Source: CAZCTC01 sp964501335 (GTDB lineage: Bacteria > Chloroflexota > Anaerolineae > B4-G1 > SLSP01). From it: a stretch of DNA of 64,000 bases. Shown here one piece after another: positions 27,465-35,777 of the stretch. A program made the position numbers and the translations under genes. The stretch covers positions 1-64,000 of the forward strand of contig CAZCTC010000045.1 of the NCBI GenBank assembly GCA_964501335.1, written 5' to 3'. A model generated the notes under the pieces. The model was not told the DNA's origin. It did no database searches and worked only from the letters and a program-made list of their open reading frames with translations. Position 1 is the first letter of the stretch. Each line of letters starts with the position of its first letter.

Positions 27465-27520
27465 ACGCCGAGAACGCAGAGGAATCTCTCATTATTCTCT
27501 GGCTCTGCGGCTCTGCGTTA
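27465..27520. repeat. Copy 2 of CGCCGAG-type inverted repeat
   Basis: The ACGCCGAGAACGCAGAG and CTCTGCGGCTCTGCGTT arms form a hairpin between the TadC-like gene and the next gene. A strong AAAAAGGAG ribosome site follows. It fills most of the 27440-27549 gap. Confidence 0.65.
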
Positions 27521-27549
27521 AGAAACTCAACTCAAAAAGGAGCTTGACC

Positions 27550-28464
27550 ATGCGTTTAAACCTGAAAGGCTTGATCTTAACCTTGATTTTGCTGTTAGGG
27601 ATCGCGGCGCCGGTGCGGGCCCAGGCGACCCCGCCCCTTAAACCGGGTGATGTGCTCTTTCACGAAACCTTTGATAACTTCGCCGATCCCGAGCAGCGGG
27701 TCCATCCCGGTTGGAATCCCTGGTTCGATCAAAACACTTGTAATTGCGAAGGGGATTGCCGCTGTTTTGCCCCGGAATTCAAGCAATCCAACGCCTTGAA
27801 CACTTACCCTTACCGGGTTCACAGCGGGACCAACGCTCAGCAATATTTCACTCTCTACGCCGGCCACAATGCCGGACTCTGGAAGCAATATACGGTTTTG
27901 CCCGGCGCCGTGATCGAGGTTCACGCCTGGGGCATGGCGTGGGGTTCGACCGAAGACGATCCGACCTTCTTTTCCGAGGGGCAGGAGATGCGGATGCAGA
28001 TCGGCGTGGATCCCAATGGCGGCACCGATCCTCACTCGACGGCTGTGATCTGGGGCGCTCCGGGCAATCCGCCTAATCGGTGGGAAGAGATCCCGGCGGT
28101 TAAGGTTACCGCAGGCACCAGTGGACGCATCACTATCTTCTTGCGCTCAAATCCCAAGTATCCCACCAAGCATAACGATCTCTATTGGGATGATGTGGCG
28201 GGCGTATACCTGGGTGGAGGCCTGCGTCCCGCCCTGCCGGCGACGAATTCAGCGGGTGGGCAGCCGGTCGCCTCGGTCAATGCCGGCGGCAAAGCGTTGG
28301 CGGCACCGGTGGTGCCGGATCCGATCCTGGAGGGCCTGATCGCCGGAACCGAAGCTCCCGCCAAAACCGGCGGCGGCATGCCGGGATGGGAGATGGTGGC
28401 CGGATTGGTGCTCTTGACCGGCTTGATGTTCCTGACTTCACGCAAAGGAGAAACCGTTCGATGA
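27550..28464 (+). CDS. Secreted surface protein with C-terminal membrane anchor
   Basis: This 304-residue protein has a signal peptide ending VRAQ, then a beta-sandwich-like domain (about residues 30-230) with a Cys-rich insert (CNCEGDCRCF). Pro/Ala/Gly-rich spacer, a membrane helix and a basic tail follow (from about 277). The end resembles a cell-wall sorting signal but has no LPXTG. The family is not recognised. The domain looks like carbohydrate-binding or adhesin modules. It precedes the sortase-like gene by one gene, so it may be a substrate. Confidence 0.7.
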   Translation: MRLNLKGLILTLILLLGIAAPVRAQATPPLKPGDVLFHETFDNFADPEQRVHPGWNPWFDQNTCNCEGDCRCFAPEFKQSNALNTYPYRVHSGTNAQQYFTLYAGHNAGLWKQYTVLPGAVIEVHAWGMAWGSTEDDPTFFSEGQEMRMQIGVDPNGGTDPHSTAVIWGAPGNPPNRWEEIPAVKVTAGTSGRITIFLRSNPKYPTKHNDLYWDDVAGVYLGGGLRPALPATNSAGGQPVASVNAGGKALAAPVVPDPILEGLIAGTEAPAKTGGGMPGWEMVAGLVLLTGLMFLTSRKGETVR

Positions 28465-29027
28465 ACGAGGTAAAAATTCAAGATTGGACGCTGGACCAGA
28501 TCGCAGCGCTGCACACGGCGCTGGGACGTTATCGGGAGGTGGTACAAACGCAGCAGGCGCGCGGTAATGCGGTAGAGAACCTGGCAAGGGCGGCGCGCCG
28601 GGCGGCGGAGGTCTATCGTGCTGAACTGCATGGCGCCGACCAGCCGAATGATCCGGTGCTCAATGCGCTGGAACAGACCGCCCGGCAACGCCAGGACGAG
28701 CTGCTGGTCCTTCAGCAGGGAATCCATGAAGCCGCCCAGGAAGTCAATCAGCTGTTGGCGGCCTGCCTGCCGGCAACAGAGCTTCCCTCAGAACCGTTGC
28801 CCCTAGAGAGCCCCAGCGAACACCCGATCGAAAGCCAGCCGGAGCCCGCGGTAAGTCCATTGATTGAAAAAGCCCCCCTGGAAGCACTGGACGAACTGCC
28901 CTCTGAACCGGAGCCGGTTTTAGCGCCGGTGGGCGCCGCTCTGGAACCGAATCCCGGCGAAGATATGGACGCGCTCTGGGAAAGTGTCATTCGCAGCAGC
29001 AATGCCGCCCCTTTCGGGGAAGGGTAG
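28461..29027 (+). CDS. Cytoplasmic coiled-coil protein with acidic tail
   Basis: This 188-residue protein starts at ATG 28461, overlapping the previous stop. It has no export signal. Residues 1-105 are helical with heptad-like patterning, and the rest is Pro/Glu-rich and disordered (SEPLPLESPSEHPIES). I do not recognise it. It may be a scaffold that links the membrane machinery with a cytoplasmic partner. Confidence 0.65.
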   Translation: MNEVKIQDWTLDQIAALHTALGRYREVVQTQQARGNAVENLARAARRAAEVYRAELHGADQPNDPVLNALEQTARQRQDELLVLQQGIHEAAQEVNQLLAACLPATELPSEPLPLESPSEHPIESQPEPAVSPLIEKAPLEALDELPSEPEPVLAPVGAALEPNPGEDMDALWESVIRSSNAAPFGEG

Positions 29028-29032
29028 CCGGC

Positions 29033-29686
29033 ATGGCCCTTACCGCCTGGTTGGCAGTGGCGTCGGTGGTGATTCCTTTGACCGGCAGTCCGGCCCGTCC
29101 GGCTTTGCCGCCGGCAACGCGCCGGATTGTACCCACCTTGCCGGCAACCTGGAGCGCGCCGACGGCTCGCCCTACGGCCTTCCCGGTTTCCACGGCCTGG
29201 GCCACCTTCGCCGCGCGAACGCCCCCGCCGCAGCCGACGCTTACCCCCACGGCCAGCGCGCCGGCAGCCCGCCGCGGCCCGACAGCTTTGCGCCTGTGGA
29301 ACGGCCAGACTGTATCGGTAATGCCCGCTGAAACGCTCTGGAAAGCCGGCCGGTTGCAATGGCAGGTCCCCGATGCCGCCGCCGGCTGGCATTCCAGCAG
29401 CGCCGACTGCGGCGCCGGCGTGACGGTCATCGGCGGGCATGTCTCCTGGGGTGGGGTGCCGGGTGTTTTCGCTGCTTTACCGACGGCGGATCTGGAATCC
29501 CGTGTTGTATGTATCGACGCGGAAGGCCGGGAACGACGTTTTCGGCCCGTGGATACCCTGGAAGCCGATCCGCTGGACGATCTCCGCGAATGGACGCCCG
29601 AGTGGAGCCCGGCGTTGATCCTTTACACCTGCACCCCCGAGCTGAACGGTAAGCTCGTGGTGGTGCGTTTCGAGGAGGAACGATGA
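29033..29686 (+). CDS. Divergent sortase-like protein
   Basis: This 217-residue protein has an N-terminal hydrophobic signal/anchor, a Pro/Thr-rich linker to about residue 82 and a sortase-type beta-barrel. Visible catalytic-site motifs are VIGGHVSW (His136) and LYTCTP (Cys200), laid out as in class E/F sortases. The position of the usual Arg is taken by Lys207 (NGKLVVV). Sortases cut a sorting signal and attach the protein to wall or pilus subunits. No LPXTG-type partner was found nearby; the 27550 protein is a possible atypical substrate. The fold call is from motifs and spacing. Confidence 0.65.
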   Translation: MALTAWLAVASVVIPLTGSPARPALPPATRRIVPTLPATWSAPTARPTAFPVSTAWATFAARTPPPQPTLTPTASAPAARRGPTALRLWNGQTVSVMPAETLWKAGRLQWQVPDAAAGWHSSSADCGAGVTVIGGHVSWGGVPGVFAALPTADLESRVVCIDAEGRERRFRPVDTLEADPLDDLREWTPEWSPALILYTCTPELNGKLVVVRFEEER

Positions 29687-30129
29687 AATCCAAACAAGGT
29701 TGGATCCGATGGTTGATCGTGGTGGGAGTGTTGCTTGGGCTTTCCCAACCTGTTACAGCTCAGAGCAACATTCCCTTTACCGGCTACACCCCGGCCAACT
29801 GGAGCTGGTGGTGCAGCGAGAGCGGTTGTCTGCTGCTTCCCAGCAATACCGCAGCCGGGGCTCAGGCTCGCTTTTTCCTGGTCGCTCCGGGCGATCCTTC
29901 GGAATCCTGGCTTCCCGCCTGGCTGGGCGGTGGAGAAGTCACCTGGCAGGGCGCCATCAAGGCCGGGGGGCAGGAATGGGAAGCCCGCCTGGCCCAAGGA
30001 TCCGGACGGCGGGGATTGATTAGCGTCAATAGCGACCGCAGCTGGGCCCTGGCCGCGATCGCCCCCGCCGATCAATGGGCCAGTCTGGCCCCGCTTTTCA
30101 ATAGCGTGCTGAAAGGAGGCACGAAATGA
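29683..30129 (+). CDS. Small secreted protein
   Basis: This 148-residue protein has a signal peptide (ending VTAQ), a Trp-rich start (ANWSWWCSESGCLLL) with two close Cys residues, and a globular remainder. There is no anchor and no recognised family. It is coupled to its neighbours by ATGA overlaps, so it probably belongs to the surface apparatus. Confidence 0.6.
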   Translation: MKSKQGWIRWLIVVGVLLGLSQPVTAQSNIPFTGYTPANWSWWCSESGCLLLPSNTAAGAQARFFLVAPGDPSESWLPAWLGGGEVTWQGAIKAGGQEWEARLAQGSGRRGLISVNSDRSWALAAIAPADQWASLAPLFNSVLKGGTK

Positions 30130-30785
30130 CCGTCGATCCTTTTGACTCGTTGAACCTGGGCCCCGGCCCGGAAGCCGCCGCTCCCGGCGCCCCAACGGCG
30201 TTGCCGCCTGCACCGGCCGGGCCAAAACCCACACCAGCTCCTTTTTCGTTACAGCGGCTGGGCCGCAATCCTAAAATGCTGATCGGGGGACTGATCTTTT
30301 TGAGCCTGGCTCTGATTTACCTGGGCGCTATGGTATGGCAGAAGCTTTCTCCCGTCCTGGGAGCCGCCGAAGAAACCCCCGTGGCCACGGCAACGCCCGA
30401 TGCGGCCCTGCCCACGCCGACGGCCCTCCCGGCCATCATTGCTCCTACAGCTCTACCGACCCTTTCCAGCCTGCAATTAACCCTGGACGGTCCCGGCACT
30501 TATCAAAGCGCTCAACCCTACATCGCCGAATATCGTCTGGAAATGCCGCGCGGCAATGGAATCAAAGGCACCTTGACCTGTCAGGGCTGCTTCTGGCCCG
30601 GCGGTCAGCCGCCCGTGATTGATCTGCCCGGCCCGAGTTCGGCGACCACCTTTCGCGTGGCGGTGACCCCGCCCACGCCGGCGCATTTCTCCCTCAGCAT
30701 TGCCGGGGAAGAATGTCTGAGTTGGGATCTCCAGCCGGGAACTCAGGATGCCGCCTTTCACGGCACCTGCGCCCCGGTTCCTTGA
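30126..30785 (+). CDS. Bitopic membrane protein with Pro-rich cytoplasmic N-terminus
   Basis: This 219-residue protein has a ~55-residue Pro/Ala-rich cytoplasmic N-terminus, one membrane helix (about 57-78), a TPT-rich linker and an outside beta domain with paired Cys (TCQGC). Topology is like the 14075 protein. The family is not recognised. The Pro-rich tail may bind a cytoplasmic partner such as the 28461 coiled-coil protein. Confidence 0.6.
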   Translation: MTVDPFDSLNLGPGPEAAAPGAPTALPPAPAGPKPTPAPFSLQRLGRNPKMLIGGLIFLSLALIYLGAMVWQKLSPVLGAAEETPVATATPDAALPTPTALPAIIAPTALPTLSSLQLTLDGPGTYQSAQPYIAEYRLEMPRGNGIKGTLTCQGCFWPGGQPPVIDLPGPSSATTFRVAVTPPTPAHFSLSIAGEECLSWDLQPGTQDAAFHGTCAPVP

Positions 30786-30796
30786 AGGAGCCGACC

Positions 30797-31204
30797 ATGA
30801 GTTACAAGAAACAGTGGATGTTCTTGAGTCTGGGGTTACTTGGGCTGATCGCTTTCCTGGCCTGGGGCTGGAATCGCTTCAATCCCACCCGCGCCGCCGG
30901 CCGGCCGGAAGCAGGAGTGCGCGTTGAAACCGGCACGGAATCCCTCGAAATTCCGCTCCCCATGGAGTTGAACGGCAGTGCTCTCCTGGGACAGGCGATC
31001 CGTGCCGGCAAAGCCGTAGCCTGGCGCAATCAGTTGACCGCTCCGGTGGCCCTGACGATCGGCGATGGCGAATTCTCGTCCGGGATCCTGACTCCCGGCC
31101 AGACCGCGGAATACACCTTTGCCCTGCCGGGAACCTATACCCTGACCCTGAGCCAACCGGACGGCACGCCCATCCAAACCCAAACGATCGAGGTGGCTCC
31201 ATGA
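30797..31204 (+). CDS. Membrane-anchored cupredoxin-fold-like protein
   Basis: This 135-residue protein has an N-terminal membrane helix and a single small beta-barrel with GKAVAWRNQ and PGTYTLTL, resembling plastocyanin-like folds. The usual copper ligands (His, Cys, His, Met) are absent. It starts at ATG 30797 behind AAGGAG. It overlaps a paralogue-like gene, pointing to tandem duplication of this fold. Confidence 0.6.
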   Translation: MSYKKQWMFLSLGLLGLIAFLAWGWNRFNPTRAAGRPEAGVRVETGTESLEIPLPMELNGSALLGQAIRAGKAVAWRNQLTAPVALTIGDGEFSSGILTPGQTAEYTFALPGTYTLTLSQPDGTPIQTQTIEVAP

Positions 31205-31575
31205 AAGGGCTGCGGTGGATCGGCAGTCTTCTGTTGAGCCTGACGTTGTTCCTGGGATTCTGGCAGGGCGCTGCGCTCAATCCCATTCCCGATCGGGCCG
31301 CTGTCCAGGTCAATGAAAGCGGGTTTACCCCGCAAGTCGTTACGATTACGACGGGGGGCGTCGTCACCTGGACCAACACCGGCACCCAGACCCATAGCAT
31401 CCGGGCCGACGACAATGCCTTTTTCTCCGGCATGTTGAATCCCGGTCAGGCCTTTCAGGCTACCTTCCCACTCTCAGGAACCTATCTTTACAGCGACACT
31501 CTGAGCCCGGCCGCCGGCCGCGTGATCGTGGTCAGCCCGCGTTGGTTGATTTTCTTGCCTCTCATTGCCAGATAA
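31201..31575 (+). CDS. Secreted cupredoxin-like protein without copper ligands
   Basis: This 124-residue protein has a signal peptide and a plastocyanin-type barrel: GFTPQVVTITTGG, then VTWTNTGTQTHSI, where the His matches the first ligand. The normal C-x-x-H-x-x-M loop is replaced (YLYSDTLSPAAGRVIV), so type-1 copper binding is unlikely. The C-terminus FLPLIAR resembles a short tail common in Chloroflexota secreted proteins; whether it is a sorting signal is unknown. Confidence 0.65.
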   Translation: MKGLRWIGSLLLSLTLFLGFWQGAALNPIPDRAAVQVNESGFTPQVVTITTGGVVTWTNTGTQTHSIRADDNAFFSGMLNPGQAFQATFPLSGTYLYSDTLSPAAGRVIVVSPRWLIFLPLIAR

Positions 31576-31659
31576 GTTACGTTGAAAACTTGCCAAAAAC
31601 GGAAAAGTGTGGCAAAAGAGAGAGGTTTGAGAATTGATTCAACAAATGGGAGGTTGAAT

Positions 31660-32730
31660 ATGAAACGGTGGTTAAATTTGATTGTAGGGAGCTTGCTCGG
31701 GTTGGTCCTTGCCTTATCGTTGTTACCGGCCGTAAAAGCACAGGGACCCGGCCCTTGGAAATTGGTGGTTTCCAACACGCCGGAAGTGTTAACCCTGACT
31801 GAAGGTCTCAACGAAACGATAGTCCAGGTAACCTTGACCCGTAAGGCGGATTTCAGGTCGGAGCAGGTGGTGGTCTACTGCACCAAACCGGCCGGCGGCG
31901 AGATTATCAGTGTTACGGAACCGGTCATCCCCATCAGCGTCGCCGGCGAAATCCAGTCGGTAGTTTGGGGCGGTCCGGTTTTGCCTACCGAAACCGTAGT
32001 TCTCAGCTATACGGTAACTCCTTCCGGTGCACTGGAATCGCTGGAAATGGCCTGTCGGCTCTACGAAATGGGCACGCTGCAAGACGAAATCACCCTGACC
32101 GTGCCGATCGTGCCCTGGCAGACCTACATTGCCGTCGCTGCGAAGAAATACACGCCCCCGGTCCAGCCTGACGTTTTGACGATCGTCGATTGGGACACCT
32201 GGGCCGGCATGGATCAAAATGAGCAGGCCTGCACCAATCCAGCCTATTTGCAACTGTGGGATGTCCCCAATGGAAATGTAATGGCCGGATGGATGAACTA
32301 CGACATTTACAAATATGAAGTGTTCCGAAATTTCATGCGTTTCAGCAATATAAGCGATCCAGGAAAAATCGTTTCTGGTTCGATCTCATTGCACTCTTTA
32401 ATAGAAGGCATGCCAGGATCAAATATCACGGTAGGTTTTTGGACGGGTGCTTATCCTCCGCCAGCGGATGCCTGGGCACATACAGATCAATATTTCATCC
32501 CCGTGACTGAGATCCAAGCATCTGAAACAATAACTCAACCTGGAGAAATTAGAGATTTCGTACTTCCGCAGGTGGCAATAGATCAACTAAGAGCCGGTCG
32601 GCCCCCTGTCTTTTTGGTAAAAATTAGTGACGAATATTTGTACGGTAATGGATATCGAGTTGTGTTGATGGATGCCTGGATGATCCAAGAAAATCTAATA
32701 CGACTAAATCTGTTTAAGAGGTCACCATGA
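31660..32730 (+). CDS. Secreted beta-sandwich protein with low-GC C-terminal part
   Basis: This 356-residue protein has a signal peptide (ending VKAQ) and a domain of about 130 residues that looks Ig-like. A second domain (about 160-350) resembles the DNRLRE/metallophosphatase-linked beta-sandwich type (LQLWDVPNGNVMAGW). ATG 31660 has GGGAGG 5 bases upstream. From about 32250 the GC content drops while the frame stays open, suggesting the second domain was acquired separately. It is probably a surface component. Confidence 0.65.
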   Translation: MKRWLNLIVGSLLGLVLALSLLPAVKAQGPGPWKLVVSNTPEVLTLTEGLNETIVQVTLTRKADFRSEQVVVYCTKPAGGEIISVTEPVIPISVAGEIQSVVWGGPVLPTETVVLSYTVTPSGALESLEMACRLYEMGTLQDEITLTVPIVPWQTYIAVAAKKYTPPVQPDVLTIVDWDTWAGMDQNEQACTNPAYLQLWDVPNGNVMAGWMNYDIYKYEVFRNFMRFSNISDPGKIVSGSISLHSLIEGMPGSNITVGFWTGAYPPPADAWAHTDQYFIPVTEIQASETITQPGEIRDFVLPQVAIDQLRAGRPPVFLVKISDEYLYGNGYRVVLMDAWMIQENLIRLNLFKRSP

Positions 32731-35558
32731 AAAAATGGCAGGCACTGTTAAGTGTTATACTTTTCGGATTGTTGTTTTCCATTGGAATAAATGACCGTGT
32801 TGCAAGCCAGGGAGGAAATCCTCCCGGCTTGCAGCCCATCCGCATCGACTTTTGCCACAAAGCGGTCAATGTGGCCGATCCGGCCCCCGGCTGCGATCGG
32901 ATTGCCAACAATGTAGGCACGGGAACAGTTTCAGGACGAGTCCGTACCCTCAGCGGTGGCCAATATGGTCGATGGTGGTTCAATAAAGTCTTGATCGAAT
33001 GTCCAGACGGAACTGTGGGAACATGTTACACTCGTTTTTCCCATAATCAGCAAAATATCGCGGATGTTTCTCTGGACAATGACGCCTTACGAATCAATAA
33101 TTCTACTGTTAGTCGCTATAACTGGGTTCGTGACATTAACGGAATCTGGCATTCCAACATTTTCGTTCGAGCCAGCGCTTCCACCGGCGTGAACGGCGTC
33201 GTTTCCGGCGATCCGGCCTATCCTCGCAAAAGCCTGGTTACCGCACAGGCCCGACTCCACGACACTACCGGCATGTTCGGTAACTCCCTGGCTCTGGACT
33301 ACGATTTCTACAGCGGTGACAATTCCCTCTTCGGCTATCGCAGCGGCTCCAACTTCAATCGCTACGGCGAAGTTCATGCCGGCGGCCCCAATGACGCCTT
33401 GCGTTTCAATGTGGGCAACGGCGATGCCGGCGCCGTGACCATCTCCCGCGATCCCAACTGGCACACCTACTATTTTCGCGTCTGCGGCGAGACCTACGAC
33501 GATCGCTCCCTGGTCTCGGTCTGGCGGGAAGACGGCACCGGCCGCTTTTGGGCTGCTGCTCCCAGCCGTAACAAACCCACCGGCTTTACCATGGGCAATT
33601 TCTCCGGGGAATGGTGGGACGGCGGCAACGGCGGCACGCAATCCGCCTGGGATTGGCCGGGCTGGGATCTGGCCTGGATTACCGGCGGCGGCTGGGCGCG
33701 GGATCGTGCCAACTTTGTCCCGGCGGCCAGCACTCCCACCAATATCACTTATCCCTTCGGCTCGCAACTGAGCTTTCATGTCGAAGCCCGTTATCCCGGT
33801 TGCCTCGTCGAACGGCTGAAAGTCTACGCGGCCACATCGCTGACCAACCTGGACAACCCGACTATGCGGCGTTCGGTCGGCGACCTGCTCTGCAATGCCG
33901 AAAATTGCGAAGGCGACTTCTCCTTCACGCCGAACTCCACCGGCACCTGGTATATCGGCCTGCGCTCGCTCCCCTTTACCAACGGCCAGGCCAATGAAAC
34001 CACACCCCATCTGATCCTGCTGGACTGGAATCACGAAAACGCTGATTCGCCGGCGTCCGGGCGGCTGCTGGTCTATCACATTGAGGTGCCGGGCACCTTG
34101 AATGTGCAGCCGTCGGTCTGTGTGGAGCCTCGCGTCAATTTCGTCTGGTCGATCCGCGGTCCTCTGCCCGGCGCTACGCCGGCCCCCACCTGCACCGCTC
34201 CCTATTGCCCGACGCCCCCGGCCTGCGCTCAGCCCTTCTGCTCGCCGCTCAACACCCCGGCGCCCGGCTATCAATATCCCTGGGAACTGCGCCGGGACGG
34301 CACCCTGGCTTTACAGCGCACCGAACCCCAGAACTTCGTCGCGTTGACCCTGGCCCGCGGCTGGCCGTACAACTTCCGGGTCTGGTCTCAGAGCTTTCTG
34401 GGCCCGATCGGCCCCGCCGAAGCCAACGTCGGCGTCTATCCCCGCGTTTTCAACCTCTGGTCCTCGGCTCAAACCGGCTGTTTCCGCCCGGGCGCCGACT
34501 ACTTTGTCTGGGGCTATGAAGGCATGGCCCACAGCGCCAGCACCTTCAATGTGGCCATCCGCAGCCTGGTTACCAATACTGAAGTCTTCCGCAGCAGCCT
34601 GCCCCGGCTGACTGCCAGCCTGGCGCCGGCCGGATTGCTTCCTAACACCGCTTATCGCCTCTACGTCAATGCTACGGCTGCCGGCTGTAACTCCGGGCCC
34701 ATCACGATGGACTTCACCACCTGCGCTCCGACACCGACCCCAACCCCCGGCTCGCCTACGCCCACCGCCACACCGACCAATACGCCAACTCCTACCGCTA
34801 CCCCCACGGCCACCTACACTCCGTCTCCTACGGCTACACCGACTCGCACACCTACCGCTACGCCCACCCCCAAAGATACGCCGACTTCAACCCCTACGCC
34901 TACCGAGACGGCTTCCCCCACGCCGACGGCCACACCGACGCCCACGTTGGACCCTTCTATCACCCCCACGATTACCCCGCCCCCGGTCTATCTGCATAAG
35001 CCCGGCGGCTCCGTCTTTGTCCACGTCTATGAGCCCGGTATGCAAATCAAAGACCAGGAGGACTATGCCACCGACGACCTGATCTTCCTGGAGCTGCAAC
35101 GCTGGGCCGGTCTGGCGCCGATCTTCAAACCGGATGCCCCGGCGCAAATCTGCGTCGGGACGATTTGCTATGACGGCGTGCTGACCACTACTCAGTTCAT
35201 TGTGACCGGAATCGAACATCAGACCGGCAAACAACCGACCTTTGAATATCCCAACGGCATGACGATCAACTATCAGCGCCAGCACGCCGAAGGCGACACC
35301 AACTACGCCGTTTGCGAACATCTGTGGCTGCTGGAATTAAGCGAAGGCGGCTTTATGCCCCGCGATCCGGTCGGTTGTCCGCAAGCCGTGGCCCGCACCG
35401 GCTATCCCGGCACTTACAAAATCAGCGGTAATCTCTACATGAAGGCCACCTGGACCCTGCCTTTCGTTTATGAATACACCTGGAGCGTACCCATCAACTT
35501 CTATCTCGTCCAAGCTATACCGTATCCGATACTACCCGAAAGGACTCCCAGGCCTTAG
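32727..35558 (+). CDS. Large stalked secreted protein (candidate adhesin)
   Basis: This 943-residue protein has a signal peptide, a beta-rich region (about 40-450), a Cys-rich spacer (CTAPYCPTPPACAQPFC) and a fibronectin-like segment (about 510-665). A Thr/Pro repeat stalk (about 668-752) and a C-terminal domain of about 190 residues with several Cys follow. No enzyme motif is seen. Length and stalk suggest it reaches away from the cell to touch a partner or surface. It is the last gene of the operon, before an intrinsic terminator. Confidence 0.7.
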   Translation: MKKWQALLSVILFGLLFSIGINDRVASQGGNPPGLQPIRIDFCHKAVNVADPAPGCDRIANNVGTGTVSGRVRTLSGGQYGRWWFNKVLIECPDGTVGTCYTRFSHNQQNIADVSLDNDALRINNSTVSRYNWVRDINGIWHSNIFVRASASTGVNGVVSGDPAYPRKSLVTAQARLHDTTGMFGNSLALDYDFYSGDNSLFGYRSGSNFNRYGEVHAGGPNDALRFNVGNGDAGAVTISRDPNWHTYYFRVCGETYDDRSLVSVWREDGTGRFWAAAPSRNKPTGFTMGNFSGEWWDGGNGGTQSAWDWPGWDLAWITGGGWARDRANFVPAASTPTNITYPFGSQLSFHVEARYPGCLVERLKVYAATSLTNLDNPTMRRSVGDLLCNAENCEGDFSFTPNSTGTWYIGLRSLPFTNGQANETTPHLILLDWNHENADSPASGRLLVYHIEVPGTLNVQPSVCVEPRVNFVWSIRGPLPGATPAPTCTAPYCPTPPACAQPFCSPLNTPAPGYQYPWELRRDGTLALQRTEPQNFVALTLARGWPYNFRVWSQSFLGPIGPAEANVGVYPRVFNLWSSAQTGCFRPGADYFVWGYEGMAHSASTFNVAIRSLVTNTEVFRSSLPRLTASLAPAGLLPNTAYRLYVNATAAGCNSGPITMDFTTCAPTPTPTPGSPTPTATPTNTPTPTATPTATYTPSPTATPTRTPTATPTPKDTPTSTPTPTETASPTPTATPTPTLDPSITPTITPPPVYLHKPGGSVFVHVYEPGMQIKDQEDYATDDLIFLELQRWAGLAPIFKPDAPAQICVGTICYDGVLTTTQFIVTGIEHQTGKQPTFEYPNGMTINYQRQHAEGDTNYAVCEHLWLLELSEGGFMPRDPVGCPQAVARTGYPGTYKISGNLYMKATWTLPFVYEYTWSVPINFYLVQAIPYPILPERTPRP

Positions 35559-35564
35559 CCTTTT

Positions 35565-35599
35565 CGAGGATCCGCCGGCAAAAAACCGGCGGGTCCTCG
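35565..35599 (+). terminator. Intrinsic terminator of the 6430-35558 operon
   Basis: The 14-base arm at 35565-35578 and the arm at 35586-35599 pair nearly perfectly around CAAAAAA, followed by TTTA. It lies 7 bases after the last stop. Confidence 0.75.
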
Positions 35600-35621
35600 T
35601 TTATAGGCCATAGGGACCACT

Positions 35622-35650
35622 TTGGGAGATATCAGGATAGCCCAACATGG
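35622..35650. repeat. TTGGGA...CCCAAC element upstream of the coupling-protein gene
   Basis: This 29-base element has inverted TTGGG and CCCAA ends. A related copy (22 of 29 bases the same) lies at 40002-40030, at the left edge of the tandem array. It may be a shared binding site. Confidence 0.45.
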
Positions 35651-35666
35651 ACAGGTTAAGAGAAAA

Positions 35667-35752
35667 AATTCACCGCCGAGCCGCAAAGATCGCCGAGAGG
35701 ATAAAGAAAACTCTCTTCTACTCGGCGCTCTCGGCGAACTCTGCGGTGAATT
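35667..35752. repeat. Copy 3 of CGCCGAG-type inverted repeat
   Basis: The outer arms AATTCACCGC / GCGGTGAATT (35667-35676, 35743-35752) and inner arms CGCCGAGAG / CTCTCGGCG (35691-35699, 35728-35736) nest in one long hairpin. It is the best-formed copy of the family and ends 25 bases before the next start codon. Confidence 0.75.
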
Positions 35753-35777
35753 CCTCCCGGTTTTAAAGGAATAGGAC

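Noticed and set aside
30797..31575. Copper electron-transfer proteins
   Set aside because: The barrel looks right but the Cys/His/Met ligand loop is missing in both.
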